Shown: piece by piece, positions 23,024-34,683 of the stretch
Position numbering within the stretch: position 1 is the first letter of the stretch
How the letters are laid out: each line of letters begins with the position of its first letter
Origin: Gryganskiella cystojenkinii
Lineage: Eukaryota > Mortierellomycota > Mortierellomycetes > Mortierellales > Mortierellaceae
Reading direction: 5' to 3'
Length of the DNA stretch: 64,000 nucleotides
Assembly (NCBI GenBank): GCA_015852425.1
Contig: JAAAIG010000005.1
Location: forward strand, 30,957 to 94,956
Made by a program: the position numbers and the translations under genes
The notes under the pieces: model-generated
What the model was told of the DNA's origin: nothing
The model's input: only the letters and a program-made list of their open reading frames with translations
The model's database searches: none

Positions 23024-23835
23024 AAGAAGGAATGAACCGCGGTACCACAGACCGATGAACGAGGAAGAAAAAGAATGAAGAAGACAAAGCTATACCACAA
23101 CGAAGCAAAGGAACCGTTGTTATTTACTCCCCCCTCTCTAAGTACCCATCTATTCCTATTTTGAAAAAAAGTTTTTAATGAACGTTGTATCCACAACTCT
23201 CCCCCCGCATTACTTGCACAAGTTCCCGAACAAAGAAGGAAGTTCAAAAAGCAGAGTCGAAAAAGTAAATTAAAAAAAATCGAAACACTGCATGAAAGGA
23301 ACATCGGAAGAACGCAGCCCGTGACGGCAACATCTATTTGTGGTCAAACGAGAGAGAGAGAGAGAGAGGGTAGGGTCATTCGGGGTCTCCCGAAAGCCGA
23401 AGATGAGAGAAAAGAAAGAAAGAAAGAGAGAGAGATAGAACTCACAAGGTCAACAGGAACAGACCAGACACAGGCACGCAATAATAAAAAAGAAGGGGTG
23501 AAAGACAGTTGCGGGATCACCGGTTCTGTGATCATGCGCCACCAAAATAAATTTATTTTTGTTCTCTCGCGTTTTTTCTCGGCCTTTTTCACCTTTTCAC
23601 CTCTTTCATTCCTTCAGTCATCATTCCCTTTCTCGCGTAGACCTCTCTTTCACTCGCTCACTCACTCACTCACTCTTTGACTCCTAATCGTTTCCTTGGC
23701 ACACCCTCTATTCCTTCACCACTGTCTACATCCCCTCTTTATCTTAGCTTTAAACAACCTTTCATCCTGCTTCTTTTCTTCACTTCCTCACACCCCGTAT
23801 CTCACCCCTCGCCTTTCCAGGAACACAACGGCATC
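23024..23835. promoter_or_regulatory. Intergenic region and long pyrimidine-rich leader of the SUN gene
   Basis: Contains a GA microsatellite at 23350-23370, an A/G-rich block to about 23450, then a strongly pyrimidine-rich stretch with a CTCACTCACTCA run (23652-23675) ahead of the start codon. The frame is open from 23677, but this part has leader composition, so I treat it as 5' untranslated. Confidence 0.4.
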
Positions 23836-26040
23836 ATGGGGCGACATTCCACAACCCCAAGTCCACCTCAACAGCTTCGATACCCTCTACGGAATGCAAA
23901 CCTCTCCCCAGAGGACCCCTCTGTTCCAAAGTACCACAACCAACAAACCAGCACCCCTCGTCGAACCTCGGCTCCTCGTCGATCTACCAGCAAAAGCCCA
24001 AAGAGATCATCCCGAACCGGTCATGTCCATGTCGACCTTCCGCAGGACATTGTCACTCTACAAGAAACCAACAGCAACAACAACATCACCACCGCTACCA
24101 ACACTACCAACACTACCAGCATGTATCCCAGCATCGGTGTTTTCAGAAATAATCAGCGCAGCCATGGTCATAGTCAGCAACATCAATATCAAGTGGATGA
24201 TGAATCACCGGACTATGGCTGGACCAGCAGTAGCAGCAGCAACAACGGCAATGGTGACAAAGATGGCGATGACTTTGAAAACATGTACTCGGATGAGGAT
24301 GCCATGGTCGCCCTTCTTGAGAGACAAAGAGTCGAACTCCAGCTCCAGAATCACCCACAACAAGAAAACAACAACCGCGAGCAGGGACTCCAGAGATCAT
24401 CCGTATTTCCCATTTTCAACTACAAAAAGAACTGGGGTCTTCATTGGCTGGACCAAAAGATGACAACCAGCTCGCCCGTCGGTATGAGTCCACACTCTCA
24501 AGACTCTGCTCAAGACGAGCTATTGAGGTCACGAAAAGACAAAGACGACGATGACTACGACTACCACGACTACGACGATGACCACACCGGTGAGGAAACC
24601 ATTATCAAATCACCCGAGAACAGCGAAAAGAAGCTTCCAACCGAAATCAATCAAAAATCGCAACAATCTCGGAACAAAAGAACACCACCATCCCGACAGC
24701 GACAGCAACACCATCAACGCCACCACAGTCCTCTTAACGAGCTAAATCCGCTTTTGAGACTCGACTGGTTCGCTACGATCACTCTTCTTGCTCTCGTGTT
24801 GATAGTCCTCCTCGTCACTTCTGTCGTATTCACACCAACGCATCAGGCCCATCGTATCGATCCTATCTACGGCAACTTGAATACCAACGACTCCAGAACA
24901 CACACATCATCCTCTTCGCTGTCTGCGATTCAGTCCCTTGTCTTTGGACAATGGTCTTGGCCCTGGAAGACTCGACCCAGGTGGAAGAATGCCGAGAACG
25001 ATGGTGTCTCGACGAGTGACCGTCAAGATATTCAAGACCTTCAAGATCAGATCCAACAGATCCTATTCCGGCTCGAGCGCGTCAACTACCTCGGTGGCGG
25101 CGGGGGTCAAGAAAGTGTCTCGCCTATGGAAACAACGGTCACAGCAACAGCAACAGCCAAGGCTAAGGCGAACGCAGCGTCGTCGCAACAACTCGATATT
25201 TTTTCATCCTGGCAAAAGAAGGCCATCTCGGACATGATCGAAGACGCTCTGGGAACGGATGGGACCGCGAAACCGGATTTTGCACTCTATTCTGCCGGTG
25301 GACGTGTTCTCCCTCACTTGACCACGGCCAGTTTTTCACAGCCGCGACAAAAGCTCACGCTTCTAGGAAGATGGGGCGGACAGTTCCTTGTGCCACATCC
25401 CAAGGTTCGGGAACCTAGGGTGCCCGAAAAAGCAATACAACCGGGAATGCACGCAGGCGAGTGCTGGGCGATGCAGGGCGATCATGGCCAACTCGGGATT
25501 CGGCTGTCGAGAACGATTGTCGTGACCGAGATCACATTGGAGCATGTAGATCGTCGAGTCTCGTTGGATGTTGGGAGCGCACCGAGACAGGTCGAGATCT
25601 GGCGGTTGCCCGGGTCCATAGTTTTGAGCAGTGGAGAAGAAAGCAGCAGCAGTAGTCGATCCCAACCCTCGAGTTTTGAGCTTCATCCTCGTCATCAAGG
25701 CCATCGTCAGCGTGGCGATTCAAGATTAGGAGCAGACACCGACGATTTGAAATCGTCCCAATCCACGATTAAGGGTTCCTGGAGAAACGACAACAACCAT
25801 GACAGCGACAACGGTTGGAGGAGTGAACCACCTGTACCGAGATCCATGCTCCTGACCTCTTTCGAGTACCAATTCGGAGCAGATCAACCGCAGAACAAAC
25901 GGGTCCAGACGTTTTCGATTCCCGAGTCAGAGCAGGATGAGCCGTCGATCGGTCTTGTGGTCCGTGTGTTGTCCAACTGGGGTCATCCTGATTTTACATG
26001 CCTGTACCGAGTACGAGTCCACGGATACGAGGTGTCATGA
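23836..26040 (+). CDS. SUN-domain nuclear envelope protein
   Basis: A single open frame of 734 residues from MGRHSTTPSPP. A long disordered, Ser/Asn/Gln/Asp-rich N-terminus (1-310) leads to one membrane helix (WFATITLLALVLIVLLVTSV, about 312-332). A short coiled-coil follows (QDLQDQIQQILFRLERV, about 398-415). The C-terminal SUN domain starts near residue 475 (DFALYSAGGRVLPHLT) and includes PGECWAM-like HAGECWAMQGDHGQLGIRLS, ITLEHVDRRVS and NWGHPDFTCLYRVRVHGYEV, the closing motif of Sad1/UNC-84 proteins. SUN proteins sit in the inner nuclear membrane and join KASH proteins to link nucleus and cytoskeleton. Within the domain, a 70-residue low-complexity insertion separates EIWRLPGS from FEYQFGA. 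The frame could begin at 23677, but that stretch looks like leader. Confidence 0.88.
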   Translation: MGRHSTTPSPPQQLRYPLRNANLSPEDPSVPKYHNQQTSTPRRTSAPRRSTSKSPKRSSRTGHVHVDLPQDIVTLQETNSNNNITTATNTTNTTSMYPSIGVFRNNQRSHGHSQQHQYQVDDESPDYGWTSSSSSNNGNGDKDGDDFENMYSDEDAMVALLERQRVELQLQNHPQQENNNREQGLQRSSVFPIFNYKKNWGLHWLDQKMTTSSPVGMSPHSQDSAQDELLRSRKDKDDDDYDYHDYDDDHTGEETIIKSPENSEKKLPTEINQKSQQSRNKRTPPSRQRQQHHQRHHSPLNELNPLLRLDWFATITLLALVLIVLLVTSVVFTPTHQAHRIDPIYGNLNTNDSRTHTSSSSLSAIQSLVFGQWSWPWKTRPRWKNAENDGVSTSDRQDIQDLQDQIQQILFRLERVNYLGGGGGQESVSPMETTVTATATAKAKANAASSQQLDIFSSWQKKAISDMIEDALGTDGTAKPDFALYSAGGRVLPHLTTASFSQPRQKLTLLGRWGGQFLVPHPKVREPRVPEKAIQPGMHAGECWAMQGDHGQLGIRLSRTIVVTEITLEHVDRRVSLDVGSAPRQVEIWRLPGSIVLSSGEESSSSSRSQPSSFELHPRHQGHRQRGDSRLGADTDDLKSSQSTIKGSWRNDNNHDSDNGWRSEPPVPRSMLLTSFEYQFGADQPQNKRVQTFSIPESEQDEPSIGLVVRVLSNWGHPDFTCLYRVRVHGYEVS

Positions 26041-26477
26041 AACAATATTCTTTTTTTTTTTGAGAAAAAAGAGTATCTTAGAAGAGGGCAGCGCTCTCTT
26101 GCTGTCTTTTTTCTGGGATCGAATAAAATCCATTCATTCGCGAACGCGGCGCGATCTCTTGTGTTGGAGAGAACAAAGGCTATTGTTTACTGGGCTGGTG
26201 CACCGTGCTTTTTTTTATTTTCTTGGCCTTGGCTTTTTCGGTGAATAGGCCAATAATTTCAGGTTCCAAGACAGTCACTTCTTTTGGCACTTTTTTTTTT
26301 TTTTTTTTTTTCAATTCCTCTTTTTCTGCCATTTTTGTCTCCAACTAGCCGCTCTCTCCAACTCAATTCCATCCAACTCTCACAGTGGGATTATACCCGG
26401 ACTCATCGTCCTCCTCCTTCTCCTCTCCTCCTACCTATTCTTCTTCCCCTTTCCTTAATTAATACCCTTCCATAAAG
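26041..26477. other. Intergenic region with T-run
   Basis: Short spacer between SUN and NIPA genes. It has a T-run of about 23 at 26289-26311 and a CT/CCT-rich leader before the NIPA start. No coding frame is supported. Confidence 0.4.
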
Positions 26478-29400
26478 ATGTGGCCAATAGACGACTTTCC
26501 GGATTTCCCGGACATCAACGTAATACAAACCGATGAAACACGAGACATGCACACCTTGACAGCGTTCTTTTTTTCTTGCACTCGGAGGGAGCCACTCTGT
26601 CACGTCCCATGTCTGTCTGTGTGTTGGACGCTTCCATGTCAACACCATGCCCATATTGCAGCCGTTACCGTGGCCTGCAGGGACCGACTTTCTATCCTCT
26701 GCACAACGTCTTTGCTGACCCTGTTCTGTCGTCATTTTGTCTTCTTTCAATGTCTCACTGTTTTTAGGTCCATTCGTACATTGGAGTCATCATTGCCATA
26801 GCTGGAAATGTAAGTCTGGTCGTTTCTTTTACCCGCCATACAACCCCCCCTCGCCTCCTTACTCCAAACTACATCTCGCACTAGCACCGGTGGACTTGCA
26901 TCCTCCCTCCTCCGCATGCTCGACCTGCGTGCGCTGTCTCCTTTGGAGAAAAGGAGAGATAAAGTCTGTTCTGTAGAAGTTCTAGCACTCCTCGGACCAA
27001 TTTGGAAAAGATAGAACGTGTGCTTACCCTATCTTTCTTCCTTGGTCTTTCTCTTTATTTTCTTATATCATTTACTTAATCTTCCCTCAACCTCCTCCTC
27101 CTCCTCCTCCGATTTTCATTCATTGCACATCGTAGATTCTGATCTCTGTTGCCCTCAATATCCAAAAGTACGCGCATAACCAACTTCAGCCCAGCAACTC
27201 ACCTACCGATCCCAAGCATGGTCACCCTTCGACTTTTCCCTACTCGGTCGAAGAGGAAGGAGTCCTCATCAACAACAGCAACAGTAATAGTAGTAGCAAC
27301 AACTACAACAATACCGATAGCCATTACAATAGCCGGCAAACAGGACGAGGGCGACCTGCCATCCCAATTGCATCCAGATACAATCATGATCGATCAGAGG
27401 ACAGTCAGAGCTTTCCCAGCAGTCGGAGTAGCAGCAGGAGCAGCATTCACAGTCATCACAGCGACCACAACAGTGACACGAGTGAACAGAGCGAGACCCT
27501 GGCTGTCCCAAATCCTCATGGTCGGACAGACGATCGCGGCTCTGAGAATTCCGGTTCAGACACGGATTATCTGCGCTCCAAGGCATGGTGGATAGGGATG
27601 ATCTTGATGATCCTGGGTGAATGTGGCAACTTTTTGGCCTATGGATACGCCCAAGCCTCGATCATTGCACCGTTGGGGACCGTGGCCCTGGTGAGCAATG
27701 TGATCCTAGCGCCGCTCATGCTCCGGGAACCGTTTCGATCTCGAGATCTCGGAGGTATTCTGATTGCAATCGTGGGAACCGTGGTCGTGGTCATCAACTC
27801 GAAGGAGAACGAGATCCAGTTGACGCCCGAGGCCATGACAGCGGCTTTGCTCCAGACTCAATTCTTGGTTTATTTTGTGGTCTGTTGTGTCCTTGTCGCT
27901 GTCCTTGCCTCCTTGTCCGAGACGATCGGGAGTCAGTACATTTTTATCGACTTGTCCATTGTCGCCATCTTTGGTACGGAGACAGAGAGAGGCTTTGCGC
28001 TGTTTGTACTTCATTTTGTTTCCTTTTTCGCCAAGCAATTTTGGTCATCGCCCCTGACTTTATATTTTTTTCGACCCTCCTTTTTTTCTTTTTTCTTGTT
28101 GATGTTCCTGACTCTTAGGTGGTTACACAGTTTTGGCGACCAAGGGAGTCTCGTCGCTTCTCAGCCTGTCGTTTTACAAGATGTTCACCTACCCTATTGC
28201 CTACCTGCTCGTCTTTGTCCTGGTGACAACGGCCGTCCTCCAGATCAAATATCTCAACAAATCGCTTCAACGTTTTGACTCGACCCAGGTGATCCCGACT
28301 CAGTTTGTTCTCTTTACAACAAGCGCCATTATCGGATCTGCGATTCTCTACAACGATTTTGACGAGATGGATTTTAACAAGGGGTTAAACTTTTTCGCGG
28401 GATGTTGTATGACGTTTTTGGGCGTTTATTTCATCACCTCTCATCGTGACAAGGATGGACTCGCCACGCCTGCGGCCTCGGATGCACAATGGATCATGGC
28501 AACACAGCAGCATTATGCCGCCCCGAATGTACATCGTGCCTCGATCGACAGTTATGCTTCCGGTGGTCGTCCTCTGTATCCACAAAATTTCACACGATCT
28601 GACATCTTGATGGAGCAAGGTAGTCGACCTCCTGCTCAAAACCTGGGCATCATTGTGTCGCCCAACCCGAATCGACCGGTTCGAGCCAGTCTTGCGGACT
28701 ATGGGCGAAATGACAGTGCGACGACACCACTTTTGGGTACCTCGTTCAAACAACCTGTGCCAGGACCCAAGGACGCAGTCCTGTCTTCGATCACGAGTGG
28801 TGTACACAATGTTTTGTCTGCTGTAGGTGCTCGTCATACCAGCTCTCTTGGTCTTGGTAAGGATGTTAATAAGCGTCAACATGAATTTTGGTCCGCATTG
28901 TGGCAAAAAAAAAAAGTTACTGGATCTTAATTTTGATTTTTGCTATGGTTTTTGCTCTCCTCTTCAAACTTGATAGACCAAGTCATTGAGAACTACAAGA
29001 ATGAGGAACGGCGGAGTAGCATTCACAGCCTCAGCAATCACAACCAGTTTATTCAACAGCGACCCGGACTAGGCTCTCGATCGAGCTCAGCTTGCAGTGG
29101 CGCTTTCCCACCACCTTCGATCGCCACACATCCTTCGAGTACGTCCCTTTTGCCACCAGAGCCCAACTATGGCAGCTCGTATCAATCGCCTCTCCATCCC
29201 TTGTCTCAAGTTCCGCCGTTGATGCAGTTTTCACGTACAAACAACAATAACAATGCCCCGACGTTTGATCCACGATTTCAGGCGCCTCATCTCCAGGAAC
29301 GTTCACTCTCTCAGGACAGCGTACCTCAAAAACAACCTCGCCACAAGGCCTCGATGCCCCATCTGACAAAGGAGCAACGTGAGGCCGTCAAGGAGGGATC

Positions 29401-29950
29401 GTCCTCTGTTCGAGCACCGGGCCATCATCACAAGACTTCAGGCGGTGTGGCAGTCCCTCTAGCAAGGAGAGGCGATCGATACGCGTTTCATTCCCCGAGC
29501 GAACACGAGTTTATTGCTAGCATGTCTCAATCAATCGACTCTGTTGCATCCTCAGTGCCGAAAGCATCCGCACCGAGATATCTCTCCACGGGCGCGTTAT
29601 TAAGTGTCAGTCCGACCAAGCATGGCGCCCAGGGGTCAGAATACGCGATTCATACGATCAAGTCACCGCCTCATCACCAAGCTTTGAATATTCAGGGAGG
29701 AACCAGTAATAGTAGTATCAGTAATCCCTCGGCAGCCAATATTTTTGATACCCAGAGTCCAGGAGCACAACTACCGCCGTTGCCACCCTCAGTCACGGAT
29801 CAGTATCATCAGGGGCGGAAACGACACCACCAACAACCACTGCAGAGCGACTCGGATTCGACGACGAATGTACCCCTCACAGTACAAGGGAAGCGTCGTG
29901 GAAGTCAATCCAAGAATGAAGGCGACAGCGGTGGTTCGCACCCACAATAA
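26478..29950 (+). CDS. NIPA-type magnesium transporter with long loop and tail
   Basis: Five exons (26478-26519, 26768-26809, 27136-27973, 28119-28856, 28977-29950) sum to 2634 nt, 877 residues, more than twice the family norm. NIPA proteins are multi-helix Mg2+ transporters of the DMT superfamily. The first helix is spread over the small exons (YIGVIIAIAGNILISVALN followed by IQKYAH, the family hallmark). A 140-residue Ser/Asn/His-rich loop then intervenes before SKAWWIGMILMILGECGNFL and YGYAQASIIAPLGTVALVSN. Later helices include GYTVLATKGVSSLLSLS and FVLFTTSAIIGSAILYNDF. After the last helix, about 490 residues of low complexity form a cytosolic tail. The two first coding exons are 42 nt each, and phases agree throughout. 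Confidence 0.92.
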
Positions 29951-30018
29951 AGTCCCCGAGATTGCATTTTTTTTTTATAATTTATTGGTGTGATGTTCTC
30001 AAGGCGGCAGTTTGTCCA

Positions 30019-31620
30019 TCAGTCTTGTTCCTCCACGGTTTGTTGAGCTGGTGGCTTCGACTTTCGTTTCGAGGCCGACTTGGAGTTTGATTTGCTGGGT
30101 GACATGGCCAACGGTCGGTCCGGCGTAAACATTGTTGGGATGGTCCGAAGAGAGAGTGGAGCCGTTCGGTAGTTCTTTCGGTCCTCGACCAACTCGAGCG
30201 TTCTGAGCACAAGTGATTGAGCTTGAAATAAAGAAAAGAAGGCTTCTTGCTTCAGACTCAACTCGCTCAAGGAAGTGGGTAGTTGCAGGGACGAGATCTG
30301 CGAATGGACTGTGCAATCACCGATCCTGGTGCCTACAAAGAACACAAACGCGTTGCCAATGATTTGAGAGGTCAGGAGGGGAGGGATCGTTAGCAATCCA
30401 CGAGCATATTGATCTAGAGAATCTTTGGAGAAGATGAACAGTCGCAGATGATCAACGCGCCAATCAAAAGGAGAGGCGCCCTCCAACCTGATTTCGCCGT
30501 AATAGATCTCGGTCCGTTGGACCGGTCCCTGTTCCTTCTTGTCTTTGGTCATATGCTGGCGTCTTTGTGTTGATGCCTTGCGTTTCAGCTTCCCGATCAA
30601 GAGGTCCCAAACCAATGATATCTAGACGGCGTGGCAGAGACTTGTTGCTGGCATCTGACTTCCTGTTGGCAGATGCACTACAGCTCGAGTTTTCGCTAAA
30701 AATAAAAGAAATATCGAATGTTCACATTAAAACGATAGCAAGGAACACAAAAGACCATCAACAAACATTGAAAATACGACTAATAATTTAATTGCCACTT
30801 GAGGATCAACCGACGCTGTATCGACAGAAACTCCTCAAGGAGAGGGACCACCATCGAGACGGTCCAGGAACATCTCGGAATGGGGTATGTCGGAGTCATT
30901 GTATTTGCGGAACAGCGCGCGGGCACTGTAGTAGACGGGTAAGATATTCAAGTCTTTACATGCTTGGTAGGAATTCCTGGTCGTTTCACGGACAGGTATG
31001 GTGGAAATAGGCTCTACCGGTCGCTCCTCGTCCAAAGCGGCATGTTGTTCTGCAATTATCAACGATTCCAATTCCTAAGAAAAAGCTAGAAACATACATG
31101 AACCCACGTTGACCACATCGTGGCAGCTTTTTGAGCACGAGTCATATCCTCATTTCGGTTTTCCTGTGTGTAATGGATAGCCAAGCGGTGTCGACGAATA
31201 TATGCGAGGTCTTCTTCGGTCAAGTCATGATGCGAAGTGAAAACCTGAAGGACCCCGGAAAGCAAGCTGGAAAATGTGGAAATCTATTCAAAGTGCATCA
31301 TAAAACCAGGTAGTCTTACGTACGCGATTCGGTCCTCGTTTTCTTATGTCATATGCAGATTCCGTCCATCAATATCGCAATCGAATTGATAATCTGGAAG
31401 GTCACCTGCCCAACGTGGAAGGACCTTTTCTGATTGAAGAGTATCCAGAATTACATTTTGCAGATACTGTTGAGGATCGCTCTCCGTTTCCAAAAGTGGC
31501 GACGGTTCTTTTTGCCGAAGAGTGGCCGCTGCGTGAATGACACTGGTTGTTGTACTTTCAGTATCTCCAAATCCATGAAAATGTGCCGGAGAAGGAGTAC
31601 GCTTAACGGGTTCTGCCCCT
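30019..31620 (-). CDS. Unrecognised multi-exon gene
   Basis: Several minus-strand stretches look coding but I cannot name the product or fix all junctions. The first starts near 31617 (AEPVKRTPSPAHFHGFGD, then DPQQYLQNVILDTLQSEKVL) directly after an in-frame TGA, so an upstream exon probably supplies the Met. The second (31244-31108) has DLTEEDLAYIRRHRLAIHYT and RAQKAATMWSTWVH, spliced by GTATGT to ELESLIIAEQHAALDEERPV. The third runs to about 30800 (FLDRLDGGPSPLEEFL). The last (about 30625-30019) has EIYYGEIRLEGASPFDW, RLFIFSKDSLDQYARGLLTI, a helical SELSLKQEAFFSLFQAQS and a basic Ser/Lys tail. No signal peptide or membrane helix is evident. The join near 30620-30800 is unclear and may hide a frameshift. 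Confidence 0.55.
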
Positions 31621-31669
31621 CAGTGGTGATAGAGTGCGCTGATGACTCTCTGAGATTGTGGCTCCTTCA

Positions 31670-32890
31670 TTTTGGTGTAAAAACAGAAGAGGTTTGTATT
31701 GCATAAACAAAAAGTTGCACCGTGTTTCTCCAGAGATTCCACGGATAAATAAAATCAAGGCCTTTTGAGCGTGACAGAGAGAGAGAGCAGGTAATTGGCG
31801 AGTAATGTATGAGTGTACAGTAACAAGGTGGAGTCGAGATTGAGGGATGATGAAAGAGAAACGAGAGAGCGAGCGAATGAAAGTGCATGCACTGGAGAAC
31901 AGGCTGCGCCAAATGTAACTGTCTCTTTCTTTTTCACTTTTTTTTTTTGTGATGCTACATCGATTCATTGATGGTGCATCAACACTCTTCTTTGCCAAAG
32001 ATTCACCATGAGAGCACTGTGGTAGGACTAGTCGAGTGGTGGAAGGAAAACTTCAGGGTCACTGGATCTAGATGTCCCATGCGTGCCACCCACGATAAAA
32101 CGTGTTTCGAACCTAGACATGTGCGTCGGTAGATTTCGCCTCTATCGTGGCAACTGACCTGTTGTCCCGACTTTTTTTTTCCTTCAAGGGCAAGGGCATA
32201 GTATTACTCGTCCCAGCGGCAACAACCTCACGCTCCAATAATTGACAAGAATATCAAACGCGCGCCGAGGGAAATGACTAGAGCTTGCGATTATATATTA
32301 TGTTGGTACCTATAGGGAACCATCCCCCTTCCTCCCTTTCCGGATCGGCTCGGTCGCGCTCCTGATCCGGAGGATCAGTGAAGCAATGGACACTATTCGC
32401 CCAGTCAAGTTGGAGTTGGATCACGAAGAGATGACCAAAAAAAATAAAGTCGCGCCAAGCCAAATGAAAAAAGGAAATGCTGATTGAAAGAATTTGTCCG
32501 TGGAAAACACGACAGTTGGGCAAAGCTAACAGAAGAAGGATTTGTCAACAGTTACCTTTTTCAGTGTCCACGAGCGGAGAGAGAAACGAAAAAAAGAGGG
32601 GCGCCTAACCGGGTCTCTGAATAACCGTCCGAAGAATGAACAAACGAGGGGGTGTAAAGAAAAAAAGTGAAAAAAGTGGCGCCAAAAACGAGGAATGCAT
32701 CTGCACGATTTGTGTGCGATCCTGAGAGCCACAAGCACAAAAATACAAGACATTCATTGGATTGGATTGGAGTAAAAAGTGTGCATGTGGGTTGTGCAGC
32801 AAAATCAAAGGGCAAGTTTGACAGTCCGCCATGTGAGAGCGCGCTGTCCGAAAGAGGAAATCACACTTACAAATCACAGAATGGCTTCTA
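31670..32890. other. Long intergenic region, no gene seen
   Basis: About 1.2 kb between the unrecognised minus-strand gene and the hydroxylase gene. Frames on both strands are short and Ser/Phe-rich. Nothing is supported. Confidence 0.4.
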
Positions 32891-32896
32891 CAGCCA

Positions 32897-32902
32897 TATA
32901 AA
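32897..32902 (+). promoter_or_regulatory. Possible TATA box of the hydroxylase gene
   Basis: TATAAA lies about 230 bp upstream of the start at 33130. A T/C-rich leader follows it, as at the glyoxal oxidase and arrestin genes. Confidence 0.4.
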
Positions 32903-33129
32903 GAAGTGAGTAACAACGCGTCCTCCGTTGCACTGCATCAAACCTATCCTTCATTCTTCTCCCACAAGTTCTCTATTCCCTCGCGTGTCTTCTCCACACC
33001 CTTTTTTTTAAAAAAATATAAAGAACGTTTTCTCTTTGTGCAACTCGAAAAACTAGTTTTTCTCATTCCTTTCTTTTTTCTTCTTTTTTTCATTCTCCAC
33101 ACACTCAGTTCTTCATCCTCCGAAACATC

Positions 33130-34400
33130 ATGTCCAAGGCGAATTCCGAACTCAAGCATCAAGATCCCGACCAAGATCAACAAGACCCTTACTCAGACCA
33201 AACACCAGTCCAAGACGAATGGGGTCCGACGGTCAAGCATATCAAGGCCCCCTTTGAGATTGGTGATGTATTTTTCTATGCGGTCATGATCTCGACCTTC
33301 TTTACAGGACTCCACTATTATGGCGAACGGTTCTGGACCCATATTCTCGCCACCTACCCAAAACCTGTCATCATCCTCGGAGGCACCCTTATCGTCTCCG
33401 AAGTCGGCTTTTGGTTCTGGGTCTCGCTTCTCGCCATCTTGGATCTCTACCAGTTCCCGAAATCGTTTTGGCGTTACAAGATTCAGCCACTCAAGGTTCC
33501 GACCTGGGAATGGTACACAAAGGCCTTGTGGGTGGTCCTTCAGAACAAGTTCTTGGTCGGTGTCCCCACAGGCTTGGTGCTTTACAAGTTGATGGAATGG
33601 CGAGGCAACCCGATCGGGATGGAGTTGCCCACAATTTGGGATCTTGCCAAAGAGTCGATTGGGTTCTTGGTGATTGAGGAGATTGGATTTTATTATGGAC
33701 ATCGGTTGTTGCATCACCCGAGACTCTACAAGAAGATTCACAAGCAGCACCATCTCTACACCGCTCCCATCGGTATTGCTGGTAGGAAAACTCTTGACTC
33801 TTTGTACTCTTTTTTTTTTTTGCGACATGATTGACCGAGGCTCATACAAAGAAACCCTAGTAATTCAACCCTTTCTTCTTTCTTCTTTGTTACTCACCCT
33901 CTGTCTTAATGATGTTTACACTCCATTTAGCCATCTACTGCCACCCCTTGGAGCATTTCATGTGCAATCTTTCACCCTTGTTGCTTGGCCCTGTCTTTAT
34001 GAAGTCTCATATCTTGACCCTCTGGCTTTGGATCACCATCGGTAAGTGTTTTCAACATGGGGCAGTACCTATTCCGACCCCGATATTCAATACTGCCACG
34101 ATGCCTTTCCTACTCGCCTACTCGCCTACTGTGGCTCACCAATGATCTTTACGCTTCCCCCCCTCACTGAAACTAGGTCAAACGAACGCCATCAACTCTC
34201 ACTGTGGCTTCCACTTGCCCTTGTTCCCCTCACCCCTGGCCCACGATTACCACCACGAGGTCTTTAACAAGAACTATGGACCTGTCGGTGTCCTCGATTG
34301 GTTCCACGGCACCGCAGGAAGCCGTGAGTTGACTTTGGAGAAGAAAAGACAAAGAGAGGCTGCTGCTCAGGCCAAGAAGGATGTCACCAAGTTGGATTAG
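33130..34400 (+). CDS. Sterol desaturase/fatty acid hydroxylase superfamily (FAXDC2/ERG25-like)
   Basis: Three exons (33130-33781, 33931-34041, 34177-34400) sum to 987 nt, 328 residues. This is a membrane di-iron oxygenase of the ER. The eight-His set is present: HRLLHH, HKQHH, then HCGFH and HDYHH, with HPLEH between. At least three hydrophobic segments can be seen (VFFYAVMISTFFTGLHYYG, IILGGTLIVSEVGFWFW, LWVVLQNKFLVGVPTGLVLY). The order IGFYYGHRLLHHPRLYKKIH followed by TAPIGIAAIYCHPLEH, and the ending YGPVGVLDWFHGT, resemble animal FAXDC2 as well as C-4 methylsterol oxidases. Which substrate it oxidises (4-methylsterol or another lipid) cannot be decided here. The C-terminus is Lys/Ala-rich. 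Confidence 0.9.
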
Positions 34401-34683
34401 AGAAAAGTTTTGTTATACCAATAGATTGCATAATATATTTGAAAAAAAAACCTGAATTAAGGTCGGGCAAAACTAATGAGGAGGTTGGGGGGGGGGGGGT
34501 GCGGATCAAAATATTTTGAGGTGGATCCGAATGCAACATCTCGCAAGCAATTGCAGACACAGTGGCTTTTGTATATACAAGTGGTGTACAGTACTTGTCT
34601 GGGGTATAGGTGTTACGAAACGATGCGGGGCCATGAAACTCGAAGAAAGGTGGCTCGCGTACGTTATTTAAGCCGTTGGGGAG
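34401..34683. other. Convergent 3' spacer
   Basis: A short region between the convergent hydroxylase and holo-ACP synthase genes. It contains a G-run of about 13 at 34487-34499 and an ATAATATATTTGAAAA-type A/T stretch that may hold the polyadenylation signal of the hydroxylase gene. Confidence 0.35.

Noticed and set aside
23677..23835. N-terminal extension of the SUN protein from an upstream Met
   Set aside because: The stretch is C/T-rich leader DNA; its translation is Ser/Pro/Phe/Leu-biased, and MGRHSTTP is a better start.
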